Positions 5,735 to 6,304 of a stretch of DNA of 6,304 nt are shown one piece after another; positions within the stretch are counted from its first letter, which is position 1; each line of letters starts with the position of its first letter. The notes below the pieces were generated by a model. The model had not been told where the DNA came from. It searched no databases and worked only from the letters and a program-made list of their open reading frames with translations. Position numbers and translations under genes: made by a program. Location: the NCBI GenBank assembly GCA_021782065.1, contig JAJXVQ010000067.1, positions 1-6,304 of the forward strand, in the 5' to 3' direction. This stretch comes from Pseudomonadota bacterium. Lineage in GTDB: Bacteria; Pseudomonadota; Gammaproteobacteria; UBA1113.

Positions 5735-5794
5735 CTCCCTGACAGTCGCGACCAGTATCATCATCTGAGACGATCGTAGCCATGAGGACTGCCC

Positions 5795-6178
5795 TTACCC
5801 TACGGTTACAGGAGCCTGATCTAAACGGTCCACGAGTTCAATAATAGCCATAGGTGCGATATCGCCAGGTCTAAAACCTGCTTTCAGCACTCTGGTATAA
5901 CCACCGGGTCTAGTATTAAACCTAGGGCCGATTTCGTTAAACAGTTTGGTCACTGTTCTACGATCGCGTAACCGGTTAAAGGCTAATCGACGATTGGCCA
6001 ATGAATCTGTTTTAGCCAGTGAAATCAATGGTTCCACGATGCCTCGCAAGTCTTTAGCCTTGGGAAGCGTCGTGGAAATGATCTCATGCTCTAACAAAGA
6101 AATTGCCATATTCTGGAACATGGCCTTACGGTGAGCACTGGTGCGATTTAACTTTCTACCACTATTACGATGTCGCAT
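5795..6178 (-). CDS. rplQ: 50S ribosomal protein L17 (bL17)
   Basis: L17 is a large-subunit protein located near the peptide exit region, normally the last gene of the alpha operon after rpoA. The 127-residue product has the same length as in E. coli and is collinear with it: [20 protein letters not shown] at the start, [23 protein letters not shown] (about 31-53), then [40 protein letters not shown] and MAIIELVDR near the end. The ATG at 6178 has AAGGA about 7 bases upstream. It begins 27 bases after the preceding stop codon, so it is surely in the same transcript as the upstream gene. Confidence 0.98.
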   Translation of the reverse strand: MRHRNSGRKLNRTSAHRKAMFQNMAISLLEHEIISTTLPKAKDLRGIVEPLISLAKTDSLANRRLAFNRLRDRRTVTKLFNEIGPRFNTRPGGYTRVLKAGFRPGDIAPMAIIELVDRLDQAPVTVG

Positions 6179-6205
6179 TTTTTTATCCTTCCACGGTCAT
6201 TTTAG

Positions 6206-6304
6206 TTACTGTTCTTTATCACTGTCTTCTTGCTCACCCGCAGCAGCTGCGGCGGCGGCAGCCGCTTTTTTAGCAAAATCTTCGTCTGCTTTGATGATAC
6301 TTCT
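6206..6304 (-). CDS. rpoA: C-terminal tail of the gene upstream of rplQ, probably RNA polymerase alpha subunit (partial)
   Basis: The last 32 codons of a frame enter from the right edge and end at TAA (6208-6206), 27 bases before rplQ. The residues read RSIIKADEDFAKK, then nine alanines, then an acidic GEQEDSDKEQ end. Nothing in this tail is itself diagnostic. The name rests on the nearly universal gammaproteobacterial order rpoA-rplQ. E. coli alpha ends soon after LENWPP, so if this is RpoA it carries an added Ala-rich, charged tail. The conserved C-terminal domain would lie beyond the window edge. Confidence 0.55.
   Translation of the reverse strand, partial: RSIIKADEDFAKKAAAAAAAAAGEQEDSDKEQ

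Noticed and set aside
5946..6134. A + strand open frame opposite rplQ
   Set aside because: It is a shadow of a highly conserved ribosomal protein gene with no start signal.
1..6304. tRNA genes, CRISPR arrays, intact insertion sequences, toxin-antitoxin or defence genes
   Set aside because: Nothing resembling a tRNA cloverleaf, spaced direct repeats, a transposase or a known defence domain was seen on either strand.

Overview
The window is a chromosomal housekeeping segment of a moderately AT-rich gammaproteobacterium. The genes seen are SspA and SspB with their conserved termini, an RpoH with a perfect RpoH box, an enterobacterial-type IspA, and the RpoA-tail/L17 pair. The protein divergence, the loose spacing and a degraded-looking intergenic stretch would fit a Legionellales/Coxiella-like lineage, but that placement is an inference and was not tested.

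Layout. Only the left edge (2-262) is on the + strand; it is the C-terminal end of what looks like an FMN-binding glutamate-synthase-family protein. It is convergent with, and shares a TTAA stop-stop overlap with, a long series of minus-strand genes. Read in the direction of minus-strand transcription, from high to low coordinates, these are: the tail of an upstream gene, probably rpoA (6206-6304); rplQ (5795-6178); a monotopic phosphoglycosyl transferase (4946-5614); sspA (4141-4770); sspB (3690-4127); rpoH (2740-3606); a 226-bp non-coding stretch holding a possible gene remnant and a stem-loop-containing segment; tsaD (1443-2513, GTG start); xseB (1136-1387); and ispA (259-1161).

Transcription units that can be proposed. 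There are three good sigma70-like promoters, each with a 17-bp spacer: one before the sugar transferase (5649-5677), one before sspA (4872-4900), and one inside the 3' end of tsaD for xseB-ispA (1431-1459). SspA and sspB are tightly spaced and rpoH follows 83 bp later, so a protein-quality-control/stress group (transcription modifier, ClpXP adaptor, heat-shock sigma factor) may be partly co-transcribed. XseB and ispA overlap, as in many gammaproteobacteria, but dxs does not follow ispA here.

No complete undescribed system was found. The points most worth a second look are these. The sspA leader lies between a strong promoter and the start codon and carries a terminator-like hairpin whose loop is complementary to sequence just before the ribosome binding site. 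A C9 tract in sspB would, if it slipped, remove the ClpX-docking tail. The tsaD-rpoH gap holds a possible pseudogene tail. The presumed RpoA end carries a poly-alanine/acidic tail.
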